A stretch of 25,708 bases of DNA from Candidatus Sifarchaeum subterraneum (lineage in GTDB: Archaea; Asgardarchaeota; Sifarchaeia; Sifarchaeales; Sifarchaeaceae). Made by a program: the position numbers and the translations under genes. The stretch lies in NCBI GenBank assembly GCA_016292335.1, contig JAECRX010000001.1, positions 1 through 25,708 of the forward strand, read 5' to 3'. Every line of letters begins with the position of its first letter. Within the stretch, counting starts at the first letter, position 1. This document shows positions 15,277 to 23,910 of this stretch, piece by piece. Below the pieces are notes generated by a model. It was given only the letters and a program-made list of their open reading frames with translations, was not told where the DNA came from and searched no databases.

Positions 15277-15632
15277 GTTGGTTGCACATAATATCACTAC
15301 TGAAAAATCATTAAACAATACTTAAAGCACCTTCACCTACCAAAAAGAAATATAACTGATGTTGAGAAAAATAAAATTAGAGATCGCTTAAACAAAAAAA
15401 GAAGAAAGTAACTATAGTTTCTTGAGGATAAGTTGATGTTTGTCATATCTACATTGTTATAAAGATACCTTCCTCGAATGATCAAATCACCTTATATCCC
15501 TAAGTTACTTACAAAAACAACTAAAATCCTCTCCACCCCAGAAATCTTAAAGTTATTGAAGAAAAAATAAGTGAGAGAAAGCAAAATCCTAAGAAAGTTC
15601 CATACTCCAACAAAACATATGGAGGAGCTTGG
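15277..15632. other. Intergenic leader with two short in-frame ORFs before roadblock gene 3
   Basis: A TATA-like TTATAAAG lies at about 15456-15463. An ATG frame of 30 codons (15478-15570) ends in TAA and is directly followed in the same frame by a GTG frame of 21 codons (15571-15636). The TGA of the second overlaps the TTG start of roadblock gene 3 as TTGA. These could be coupled leader peptides, one small gene split by a stop, or chance. Confidence 0.25.
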
Positions 15633-16118
15633 TTGATAAATGTAAAAGCATTTGATACAATCCTCAGCAAAATAATTAAAAGTGAAACAGGTATCAAGAA
15701 AGTCATACTGGTTGATAGAACTGGGTTGACAATAGCACATGTTTCAAAGTTTTCGTACTACCCAGTTGACGTAGATGGGATAGGGGCAATTGCAAGTGCA
15801 GTTTTTTGCGCCAGTGAAGAACAAGGCAAAAATTTAGACATAGGTGAACTGGCAATTGTCACGAGCGAATTTGATAATGGAAAAATTTTTGCATCATCAT
15901 GTGGAAAAGGAGTTCTATGTGTTATTACCGAGCCTGATGTCCACATAGGAATGGTCCGTTTAGTTATGAAAAGAGCTTCAGGTGAACTTCAAAAAATTCT
16001 TGATGAATTTTTAGCTGAGAAACCCGCTATCCCAGTCGCAACAGTCACTGAAGAGAAGACAGAAGAAGATGAAAAAGAAGAACTTGAGGCCGCTCTTAAA
16101 GAACTTGAGCGGTTCTAG
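15633..16118 (+). CDS. Roadblock/LC7-domain protein 3 with acidic tail
   Basis: 161 residues. Residues 1 to about 125 form a roadblock/LC7 domain: FDTILSKIIKSETGIKKVIL, VDRTGLTIAHVS, IGAIASAVFCASEEQGKNL, IVTSEFDNGKIFASSCGKGVLCVI, VRLVMKRASGELQKILDEF. A proline/valine linker leads to an acidic helical tail of about 25 residues (EEKTEEDEKEELEAALKEL). The start is TTG 15633 with GGAGG about seven bases upstream. It is convergent with DP2. Confidence 0.85.
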   Translation: MINVKAFDTILSKIIKSETGIKKVILVDRTGLTIAHVSKFSYYPVDVDGIGAIASAVFCASEEQGKNLDIGELAIVTSEFDNGKIFASSCGKGVLCVITEPDVHIGMVRLVMKRASGELQKILDEFLAEKPAIPVATVTEEKTEEDEKEELEAALKELERF

Positions 16119-16147
16119 AGTATAATGCGCATTTTTTCTAAATTTTT
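16090..16147 (+). terminator. Hairpin and T-runs ending roadblock gene 3
   Basis: CCGCTC (16090-16095) and GAGCGG (16107-16112) are exact complements just before the stop codon. ATTTTTTCTAAATTTTTG follows at 16131-16148. T-runs are the usual archaeal transcription-end signal. The stem also codes protein, so its role is less certain than that of the T-run. Confidence 0.4.
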
Positions 16148-16205
16148 GACTCCAGAGGAGATTATAATAGTCTGAGATAGGTACATAATAAGAGATACTT
16201 CAATT

Positions 16206-19200
16206 TCAAATAAATTTCGACAAAGACAATTGCTTCGTCTTATCATAAAAAATAGAATTGACACTCTGTTCAAAGATTTCAAGTCGTTTTTCAAAATAAT
16301 CCCCAAGGTTATATTCTTTAACTAAATTCTTCGCTGTTTCAAGATATTTTATTATTGTCCCTTTTGAAACCGTCAGAACGATTTTTCCATCACATTCCAA
16401 ACACATACCCTTAAGTGGAACTCTTCTGTATTTTTTGTTGCAATCAATACATCGAAAGGTTTGTCTTCCAAATTTAGTCAAGTTTCCGACCAGATCAGAC
16501 ATGAACTGTTTTGTCAAAATTCTTTTTGCGACATCTTGCACATCCACACATCTGATTTTACTTGCGAGTTTTAGTTGATGATCAACTTTTTCTGACATTG
16601 TTTCTAACTTGCTATACATAGATTGTTGCGGGCCGATACTAATGTCAGAAGTTGGGTGAGAGAAGCCTATATTGGAATATTGAGCAGGAGTGCCAAGTCT
16701 ATGTTCGATTATGTCTATCATGTCAACGATTTCTTTCGGGTCAACGAATTCAAGTGTTTTTCGATAAAATTCCCATGGCATTTTTCTAATTGCGTCCATA
16801 TTGTGGACTTCGTCATCTACCTCATTGGGATCTAAAAAAGAGTTTATCACTAATGGAGCATCCATTTTCCCGCCTGTCTTACTAGGCAAATATTCCATAG
16901 AGAAATTAAGTAAAGCATCTAATAAAAGGATGACTGAGTCTTCGTCTCCGTCGCACTGCCCTAAGGAAACAATGCCACCATTATTGGCAACTATATTCAA
17001 ATTGTGTTTTAGTTGTGGAGATGAGGTAAAATTTGTTTCAGAAGATTTTGTGATATCTACTTCTAAGCAATACGTTAAGTTGGGATCATGAACTTGCTCA
17101 ATCTTCACAATTTTATCCAGGATTAAATCATCAGCAAATTGAATAACTTTCTGCTTATCTGGAGTCATCAAGGTCTTAAAGGCATTCAAATTTGAACTTT
17201 TATTTTTCTTCATCAGTTTAAGTGAGTTAATATGGGGTTTGATATCGTAACCATTGATATCGACATGGTAAAGACTGCTCTCTTTAGGTTCTACTCCTAA
17301 TTCATTGTATCTTTCTGAAACAGTTCCACCGTATCTTTTTCCGATGGTTTTTGAATGACGGGTAAAAATCTGCAATGATGAAAGAAGTATGCTGTAATCC
17401 TTCGCCAAGAGCTTGTTGGCTGTGCAAATCGATAATTCCTTTCCTATGGTGACTACCGATCCATCTCCATCAATAATTGCAGACAAAAACTCGTACTTCA
17501 TCTTCGAAGGTAGAGTATAAATGAAACTAGGAATTCTTTTTTCGTAAGCATTGCATCCTATTTTCCAAGCGTAGGCTAATAGGTAGGCGTGGATGCGGCT
17601 AGTGTGGCAGAGTTGTTGAGTATCTTTCTTAAAGTAAGGTTCTTTTTTGAAAAGCTTTAGGATTAATTGTCTTACATGTTCTCTTAGTTTTGGATCAGGT
17701 AGGCTGAAGTTTATTTGGTAGCCGGGGGGCATATCTTTGATATAACCTTCTGCAATGTAGTAGCCAAGAAGCCTCATGAGGTCAGTATTGAAGGGGAGGT
17801 AGGGATCGACAGTACTGTCATCTTTTGCCATGCTGAGTTTTGCAATATGCGGAATTTCGTTCCATTCGAGGACTTTTTCTTGGATGAGGACCTCAAGATG
17901 GCTAAGAGGAATAGAGTTTTTCCAGTCATGTTCGAATATCGCGTGCTGTTTGAAAGGTTCCTTTGGCATTTTCGGAATGAGGGCTTGAGCTGCAATACGT
18001 GATGCAACTTTTGGGGAAAGGTAAGGGTTGTTGGTGAGGTTTTTAGCGTGGGTTTGAAGTTTTTGCTCTATCCATTTTTTAGCGTTTCGGAGGCGGAGGT
18101 GGTGTCGGAACTTGGTGAATTTTTTATCTTGAGGAAGTTTTTCGGAGAACTCTTGGAGAATGTTGATTTCTTTGGGTGGCTGTCTTTCTGGAAGGGAGAG
18201 TTTGTGGGGGACAGGAATTAAGTCACCTAACAGGAGTAGCCTTGCAGGTTTAATGGTGTACTTTTCAGTTATTGGATCGTAGATGAGCATGCGGTGGTTG
18301 GGAGTGACTGCGAGCTCTCTACCAGTGCGGGTAGTGAGTTGGATCCATATTGAGCTTTGGCCTTTTACCCATTTGTTAATAGGTTGAAAAACGAGTTGAT
18401 TTGTTTCAGGATCAAGACTGATAACACGCAAGTGTGGATAGGGGTTATCTATAGTTTGGGTGCCAAAGTCATCAACAATTTCTTTGGTTGTGGCCAATTT
18501 AAATGCGTTATCAACAAATTGGCCGATAGATGTGGTGATAAGTTCTTGTTTTTTTGTGTCCCATATGGGAAGTTCGGAGGAGAAATGAAGGCAGTTTCGC
18601 CTCTTCGCAGCATGGAAGTATGGGTGTGCGAACCCCACATACGCATCAGTAAAACCTATAATTCGACCTGTTATTCCCGCTGAGGTATGTGGAGAAAGTC
18701 CTATTACTAGGTGTCCTACGAGATCTTCTTTTATCTCTGCCTGATAATATGGCGGCAGATCATATATCTTTTCAAGTTCCCCATCCACAAATTTCGCAAC
18801 TTTCAAAAGATAGTCAGCACAAGCATTAGAAATCACTATGTCTTGAACTTTAAGTTCAAGTATTTGATTTTCATTTTCTAAGGGAGCTCCCTCAATATCA
18901 TACTCGTAGCCTAGTTGTTTCAATTTTTTAATGCTAGTACCGATCTCTTTTGGTGTGAAATGAGTTAGAGGTGTGTCAGTTGCGTCAAATCTTGCGGTCC
19001 CATCCCTATATACATATACATCGTTTTTTGCTCGAAGTATCCCTTTCTCAAGGAGTTCAGGAATCTTTTTTGCATTTGTTAACCCTTTAACTCCCTTGAT
19101 TTTGTGAGTTGGCGTATCTCCTATTTTTCTCAATGCTTTTTCAAAGATTCTCTTGATTGCAATGTCTTGTTTCACGAAATATCTTGTTTCTCCGCCACAA

Positions 19201-21269
19201 GCAGGGCAAATATCCTGTGTTACAACAGTATTACATCTTCCACAAAGCTTTGAAGGAACGGTTTTTTCCCCACATTCAGGGCAGAAATTCAAAAAAGTAG
19301 TTGTCTGGCAATTAGAACAATTTTTTCTTATTAGCTCAACATTGATCATATTTTTGCTAGCGGCTTCGATGATATTTCTCGATTTGCCTCCTTCATTCCC
19401 TACAGGAAACAAAACATGGACAGGAGGAGACATTTTCCTTTCTTTAGCTTTTTCAGGTCTTCCCATTCGAGCTCCAATGTATATGGGGGCTTTTGCTAAG
19501 ATTTTAAGGCCAGAAAGTTCACTTACTATGTCTAAAACATCTTTAGACATGTTTATTTCAATATCTTTTTCTTTTAAAGCAAGGCATAACGATAATATAT
19601 GTGCATGTTCTTGAATGATGATTTTCTTGTCTATGACGGAATGAGGAATGCATAATCTCTCTAATATTCTCTTAACATCCTGATGAATCTCTCTGGACAT
19701 TATTTTAGTAACTATTCCCTCTTCATCAATTATTTCACCAGTCAAAAGATGCGTTCTTAAAATTTTTAGTTCATCAGGCGATATATCATGCCAGAAATAA
19801 GTATAATCAGGATGTAAGGGAATGTTCAATAAATTAGATAAATATACGCTTTCAATTTCAGAAGGATGATTTTGAAACGGATTCTCTATAAACGATCTTA
19901 TTTTTTCAAAAGTAAGGTTCGATTCTGATAATTTCTCCATGAAACCATCTTTAATTTGTTTTCTAAGAGAAATTTCAAGGTCTTTAGCCCACCATTCCTC
20001 ACAATAGCCAGCTGGGAGCATTGGATGATTATTTTCCAAGAATTCTCCAAAAGAGATCAACAAATCTCCAAGAAATAATATTTCATCTATTTCACTGAAA
20101 ATTCTTTTGGCTTCATCGATATTTTTGATTCTTAAAACACTACCATCTTTTAATTTCACGACTGGTCCTTCAATACAGTCTACTGGCAGGACTACCGAAC
20201 CTTTTCCTGGTCGCTCAGTTCTCATGTGAGTTCCTGGAGCAAGAAAGCTATCTAAAACCACCATGGTTGCTGGATGTATTCCAACAGCTGCTAATCCGGT
20301 ATTTCGTGATCTACCATAACGAATTCTGAATCCTCCTGAAGCTGGCAGTGCAAAAACTGGTCTTCCAGCTATTACATCGTCCAAATAACGAATATCTGGC
20401 GCTGTTTTTATTTTAACGCCTTCTTCTTCTACACGGTCTTCCAATTTAAGTTCAGATAGCCATTCCCAGCCTTCAATGCTAATTTTTGCAATAATTTTTG
20501 CTAACTTGTGCGATCTTCCGATTAGACCATCATTTAAAACGAGAACTGCTCCTCCTCTGAGCCGGTTTGTTTTAACTCTTTCTAGATCTCTAAAACCAGA
20601 TACCTCATCTTTTTCCGTTGGTTCACCTGTGACTTCTACAAAAAGATTTCTTGCGGCTCTTCGAATTTCTTCAGAAGTAGTTGAAATTTGTGTGTGAACA
20701 GCTCTCTCATACAGTTTTACTTCTTCAACATAGCGTTCTACTTCTTCGTCGGTTGGTTTATATCTATCAAGATGTAATAATCTTCTTACCCAATCACCGA
20801 CAAGAACCGTTAATGCTGCTTCAGTTCCACCAGCTGCTCTGATTGGTCCAGAGAAGTAGATTGCTAAGTATTCTGAATTGTCAAAATTCTTTCTAATTTT
20901 TATTTTCGAAATTCCTTCGATGGGAGCTGCTGTAACGCCTTCAGTCAAAACCGCGAGAGCAGTTCTAACCGATTGATCTGCTATTTCTTCATCACTTATT
21001 TTTTCTTTAGAAAATTTTCCATAAACGATTTCTTCGGCAATTTTAAAAGCCATTTCTTCTCTGTTCATTATTTTGGTTAATTCTCGGATCCTTTTTGCAA
21101 CACCTCTTGGTCCGACGATTGATTCAACTCTTGCGGCAATATCATGGGCAATTTTAACCTCTGGTCCTTCATAAGGATCAATTCCAACGCTACGGGCTTT
21201 TTTTGCTATTTCGTAAAGTCTGTTAATTTCTTTTTCAATATTTTCGAAATATTGGTTCTCAATTCCCAT
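16206..21269 (-). CDS. polC: DNA polymerase D (Pol II) large subunit DP2, containing an intein
   Basis: 1687 residues: 1141 of DP2 after removal of a 546-residue intein. DP2 is the catalytic subunit of the archaeal replicative polymerase PolD and works with DP1, which is not in the window. The N-terminal region (MGIENQYFENIEKEINRLYE), FSGPIRAAGGTEAALTVLVG and GFRIRYGRSRNTGLAAVG are typical. Zinc sites use C651, C654, C663, C666, C676, C679, C688 and C691; a third uses C1607, C1610, C1623 and C1626. The catalytic motif N-C-D-G-D is split by the intein after N892 and restored at C1439-D1440-G-D1442. The last residues QLSLSKFI (1680-1687) look like a PCNA-binding PIP box. ATG 21269 has GAGG nine bases upstream. 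It follows the dolichol-kinase-like gene by 42 bases. Confidence 0.97.
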   Translation of the reverse strand: MGIENQYFENIEKEINRLYEIAKKARSVGIDPYEGPEVKIAHDIAARVESIVGPRGVAKRIRELTKIMNREEMAFKIAEEIVYGKFSKEKISDEEIADQSVRTALAVLTEGVTAAPIEGISKIKIRKNFDNSEYLAIYFSGPIRAAGGTEAALTVLVGDWVRRLLHLDRYKPTDEEVERYVEEVKLYERAVHTQISTTSEEIRRAARNLFVEVTGEPTEKDEVSGFRDLERVKTNRLRGGAVLVLNDGLIGRSHKLAKIIAKISIEGWEWLSELKLEDRVEEEGVKIKTAPDIRYLDDVIAGRPVFALPASGGFRIRYGRSRNTGLAAVGIHPATMVVLDSFLAPGTHMRTERPGKGSVVLPVDCIEGPVVKLKDGSVLRIKNIDEAKRIFSEIDEILFLGDLLISFGEFLENNHPMLPAGYCEEWWAKDLEISLRKQIKDGFMEKLSESNLTFEKIRSFIENPFQNHPSEIESVYLSNLLNIPLHPDYTYFWHDISPDELKILRTHLLTGEIIDEEGIVTKIMSREIHQDVKRILERLCIPHSVIDKKIIIQEHAHILSLCLALKEKDIEINMSKDVLDIVSELSGLKILAKAPIYIGARMGRPEKAKERKMSPPVHVLFPVGNEGGKSRNIIEAASKNMINVELIRKNCSNCQTTTFLNFCPECGEKTVPSKLCGRCNTVVTQDICPACGGETRYFVKQDIAIKRIFEKALRKIGDTPTHKIKGVKGLTNAKKIPELLEKGILRAKNDVYVYRDGTARFDATDTPLTHFTPKEIGTSIKKLKQLGYEYDIEGAPLENENQILELKVQDIVISNACADYLLKVAKFVDGELEKIYDLPPYYQAEIKEDLVGHLVIGLSPHTSAGITGRIIGFTDAYVGFAHPYFHAAKRRNCLHFSSELPIWDTKKQELITTSIGQFVDNAFKLATTKEIVDDFGTQTIDNPYPHLRVISLDPETNQLVFQPINKWVKGQSSIWIQLTTRTGRELAVTPNHRMLIYDPITEKYTIKPARLLLLGDLIPVPHKLSLPERQPPKEINILQEFSEKLPQDKKFTKFRHHLRLRNAKKWIEQKLQTHAKNLTNNPYLSPKVASRIAAQALIPKMPKEPFKQHAIFEHDWKNSIPLSHLEVLIQEKVLEWNEIPHIAKLSMAKDDSTVDPYLPFNTDLMRLLGYYIAEGYIKDMPPGYQINFSLPDPKLREHVRQLILKLFKKEPYFKKDTQQLCHTSRIHAYLLAYAWKIGCNAYEKRIPSFIYTLPSKMKYEFLSAIIDGDGSVVTIGKELSICTANKLLAKDYSILLSSLQIFTRHSKTIGKRYGGTVSERYNELGVEPKESSLYHVDINGYDIKPHINSLKLMKKNKSSNLNAFKTLMTPDKQKVIQFADDLILDKIVKIEQVHDPNLTYCLEVDITKSSETNFTSSPQLKHNLNIVANNGGIVSLGQCDGDEDSVILLLDALLNFSMEYLPSKTGGKMDAPLVINSFLDPNEVDDEVHNMDAIRKMPWEFYRKTLEFVDPKEIVDMIDIIEHRLGTPAQYSNIGFSHPTSDISIGPQQSMYSKLETMSEKVDHQLKLASKIRCVDVQDVAKRILTKQFMSDLVGNLTKFGRQTFRCIDCNKKYRRVPLKGMCLECDGKIVLTVSKGTIIKYLETAKNLVKEYNLGDYFEKRLEIFEQSVNSIFYDKTKQLSLSKFI
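16956..18593 (-). other. DP2 intein with LAGLIDADG homing endonuclease and C-terminal glutamine
   Basis: Codes residues 893-1438 of the precursor. It begins with C893 (CLHFSSELPIWD) directly after the extein N892 and ends ...GGIVSLGQ before extein C1439. The Hint block with PNHRM (TxxH-like, ELAVTPNHRML) lies in the N-terminal part. Two LAGLIDADG motifs are visible: LLGYYIAEG (G1169) and AIIDGDGS (D1267). Both keep an acidic catalytic residue (E and D), so the endonuclease may be active. The last residue is Gln, not the usual Asn; as I recall, the Pyrococcus abyssi Pol II intein splices with a C-terminal Gln. The insertion lies in the polymerase active site, a known Pol II intein position. 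Confidence 0.9.
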
Positions 21270-21311
21270 ATTTTCTTTCCTCTGGAAGTATATCCTTTCA
21301 CCTACGAATTT

Positions 21312-21953
21312 TCAACCTAAAAGGAATATTACGACTGTTAAAACTAAGCCGATAAAAATTGGGTTAACTAAGTTGTCAGAAATCGGAAGCTCAATAGAAT
21401 CAGTGAGAGCAAAAGCTAGTCCTGCAAAAATTGCATAAGTTAATGCATGAATTATATCACAAATCAAGTCCATACAGATCGTTCCCACTAAAGAAGACAT
21501 GATAAATCCGGCAATTGCCCCTTCGACACTTTTATCGGGCGCCATTGGAAGTTTATGTTTTCCAAAGGAAACGCCCACAATAGCTGCTGCAGCATCACCG
21601 AATGCAGATACTGTTACCGCTGTAATTGCTACTATTGGAGCAAAGAAAAAAACTGCAGCAAATCCTCCAATCGCAAAATAGACGCCACCACTTATAGAAT
21701 TAATTTCAGCCGGTCTAGCTACAACATCTTCTATAATTTTGAAGGGGTAAATATAACGACCTTTAATCCTAGTTATATCAATGATTAAGAACACAATAAT
21801 TGCCCATGAGATCCAAAAAAGTGCTGTAGCTCTATCAAAGAAAACTAGGATGAATACAACTCCGCCAGACATCAGATGAAAAATTTTTCTTACAGCCTCC
21901 CGAAATACCTTGTTCGTTTTCAGCCATCGAAGCTTTTGTATTGTATTGCCCAT
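21312..21953 (-). CDS. Dolichol kinase/phosphatidate cytidylyltransferase-family membrane protein
   Basis: 213 residues with about six membrane segments. The family (SEC59 dolichol kinase, VTE5 phytol kinase, CdsA-like) uses CTP. Visible signatures are REAVRKIFHLMSGG (19-31), SAFGDAAAAIVGVSFGKHK (116-134, with D120), KSVEGAIAGF (141-150) and DNLVNP (193-198). The likely reaction is CTP-dependent phosphorylation of a polyprenol or related isoprenoid alcohol; archaeal lipid CTP-transferases are the alternative. The start is ATG 21953, with TTATTAAAG about 25-30 bases upstream as a possible leaderless promoter. It precedes DP2 in the same orientation. The glycosyltransferase at 23911 could use its product. 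Confidence 0.85.
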   Translation of the reverse strand: MGNTIQKLRWLKTNKVFREAVRKIFHLMSGGVVFILVFFDRATALFWISWAIIVFLIIDITRIKGRYIYPFKIIEDVVARPAEINSISGGVYFAIGGFAAVFFFAPIVAITAVTVSAFGDAAAAIVGVSFGKHKLPMAPDKSVEGAIAGFIMSSLVGTICMDLICDIIHALTYAIFAGLAFALTDSIELPISDNLVNPIFIGLVLTVVIFLLG

Positions 21954-22503
21954 TTTTATCCCTTTATATGCTCAAAAGCTTTAATAACACATCTGATTGA
22001 GGCATCCCATCAGTTTATCTGTTACCTCATGTAATACTTTATTTTAGAATAATTAGCTTGAAGTAACGGGTAGTTGGATTACAGAATCAATAATCGTCAA
22101 AGATTAACCAACTGGATGGTTTCATATTGTAACAAACATCAAGTTCACACAAAGTTATCGAATGAGTGGTTTTACAGAAAGTTTAGAAATTTTTGTCAAA
22201 ATACCATTGTAAATTGAAGCAACAAATCTTGTAATAAATTTCCTTAGTCGGTTATATCTTTTGCTTCTTTTTAAAAAATTCAATGCTACCAAAAGATATC
22301 TACATATATGATGACATTACTAAGAATGAAAGAAGCATCGGAGTATTCGGGTCTCCCCATGTCTTACTGTGAAGATATGGTAAGTTATCGTGACTAGGAA
22401 GTCAAATGTGATATAAAACGATAAATTTATTTTGATACCCATTAGTTGTTTTCTTGCCTTTGCTTTGTGAAGGGAGGGTTGAACAATTCGGAAAATTCGT
22501 TCT
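21954..22503. other. 550-base intergenic region between divergent genes
   Basis: No credible long gene. It holds the dolichol-kinase-like promoter at the left end and a TATA-like GATAAATTTATTTT at 22418-22431 for the exported protein at the right. In between lies a 29-codon ATG frame (22308-22397, MKEASEYSGLPMSYCEDM) that vaguely resembles an excisionase-type HTH fragment but is too short to call. A six-base inverted repeat AGTTGG/CCAACT flanks about 33 bases at 22070-22120. Confidence 0.4.
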
Positions 22504-23676
22504 TTGTTTCTAATGTTTCTAATCACTACATTTCTACTTCTAAGTTTTCAAAATTTAGTTACTGCTGAATACATCCCTAAAGAAAAAACAATAGTCCTCT
22601 ATGACGACGGTCACAGAGAATATTTAAATACAACTCGATTTTTTACTCAGGCTATCAATGATTTAAATAATTCTGATGAATTTCTCTTCTATTCTCTTGA
22701 TGAAGGATGGATTGACGAAAAAACGTTGGAAGGTGCAGATATTCTAATTTTAAATAACCCAAAAGATATGGAAGCTGAGGAAATCTCCTCTATATTTGAA
22801 TTTGTCAAAAAAGGGGGAAATCTCCTCTTAATGAATGATCCGACTACAGCCAACTACAGGCATGCCAACTCATATCACCTTAACCGGATAATTCTCAAAC
22901 TGGAAAAAGGGCAAATACTACCGATGTTTCAAAGTCGTGGAAATGTGATTAAAGATGGTTTACATAATCTGAAGGATAATATTACCGAAATTGTCCTCAC
23001 CTCTGAAATGCCTGAAGCCTTTCAAACCCATCCAATCACAGACAATATTTCTAGACTTCTTGTATTTTCTGCCTGTCTTGACGTTGAACCTGAAACCACT
23101 ATTATCGGCCAGTGTACAAATACATCCTATGCAGAAGATACCACCGGAGATAAATTATGTGAGACCAGCCCTCCATGGCTCGTCGCTTTTACTCTCAATT
23201 CCAGTAGAATTATACTCTCTGGTTCATCGATTATGTTTAGCGATTTCAAAGTTCCTGAATTGAACACGACATTTTATACCACGTGGGATAACGCGAAATT
23301 ATGGAGAAATATGATGTTATGGCTTTCAGGCAAACAAACAAATGTTGCGATCAAGATAATTCCTCTTTCCGGTTTTTATCCAATTTATCTCGGAATATTA
23401 GGTGGTATTCTCATTGTTTCGGGAATGGGATTCTATTTTCTTTTCAGGGGAAGAGAACCTATCCCAATTTCAGAAATCATTCAGATAGTGAGAAAGAAGA
23501 AAAAAGTAGAAAAGATTGAAGAAGAAATAAAAGAGATAGAGAAGGTTGAAGAAAAAATAAAGGAGGAGAAATTGGAAAAGGAAGAAAAAATTGAAGAAGA
23601 ACGGAAGCCTCCACCCAAAAAGGTAAAAGTAAGGAAAAGATCAGAGAGAAGAAGAAGAGGAAGGAGAAGGAAATAG
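22504..23676 (+). CDS. Exported, membrane-anchored protein with GATase-like ectodomain and charged basic tail
   Basis: 390 residues. An N-terminal hydrophobic segment (FLITTFLLLSFQNLVTA) is a signal peptide or anchor. Residues about 30-285 form an alpha/beta domain with TIVLYDDGHREYL, GADILILNNPKDM, FVKKGGNLLLMNDP and a later IILSGSSIMFSD strand. This resembles the DUF4350/GldG-type 'IFT52-like' fold related to class I glutamine amidotransferases, but the nucleophilic cysteine elbow is not seen. One membrane helix (about 290-314) follows, then a cytoplasmic tail of about 75 residues: an E/K coiled-coil-like stretch and a basic RRRRGRRRK end. Starts possible: TTG 22504, ATG 22513, or a non-standard ATT 22486 that has GGGAGGG seven bases upstream and supplies the basic n-region RKIR. 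Function unknown. Confidence 0.7.
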   Translation: MFLMFLITTFLLLSFQNLVTAEYIPKEKTIVLYDDGHREYLNTTRFFTQAINDLNNSDEFLFYSLDEGWIDEKTLEGADILILNNPKDMEAEEISSIFEFVKKGGNLLLMNDPTTANYRHANSYHLNRIILKLEKGQILPMFQSRGNVIKDGLHNLKDNITEIVLTSEMPEAFQTHPITDNISRLLVFSACLDVEPETTIIGQCTNTSYAEDTTGDKLCETSPPWLVAFTLNSSRIILSGSSIMFSDFKVPELNTTFYTTWDNAKLWRNMMLWLSGKQTNVAIKIIPLSGFYPIYLGILGGILIVSGMGFYFLFRGREPIPISEIIQIVRKKKKVEKIEEEIKEIEKVEEKIKEEKLEKEEKIEEERKPPPKKVKVRKRSERRRRGRRRK

Positions 23677-23910
23677 CTCAAATTGTGTAAATAAGTAGCG
23701 ACAATCTAGGGAATGTTCAAGTTCCCAATAAGCCAAAAAATTACCATCAAAATTTCCTTTTCCTTCTTCTTCTATGGTTTCTGAAGGATTTCTGTTGGAT
23801 TACCATGAAAATTTCAGATTAAAATTGAGAAAAGCAATCTTTCATCAAGTAAGAAAAATTATAAATTCGGAACTTTATTCCCATTTAAGCCAAAGGGAAA
23901 AATGTAATCC
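23677..23910. promoter_or_regulatory. Intergenic region with TATA box for the glycosyltransferase
   Basis: AAATTATAAATT at 23856-23867 is a good TATA box and places the transcript start near 23890, about 20 bases before the TTG at 23911; GGGA at 23895 may act as a weak ribosome-binding site. Upstream of it nothing is supported. Confidence 0.5.

Noticed and set aside
19153..19614. 153-codon plus-strand ORF opposite DP2
   Set aside because: It is antisense to the conserved zinc region of DP2 and has no independent support.
22308..22397. 29-codon ORF resembling an excisionase HTH, and ATGATGA as a C/D-box RNA
   Set aside because: Too short to support a family, and no box D (CTGA) follows at the right distance.
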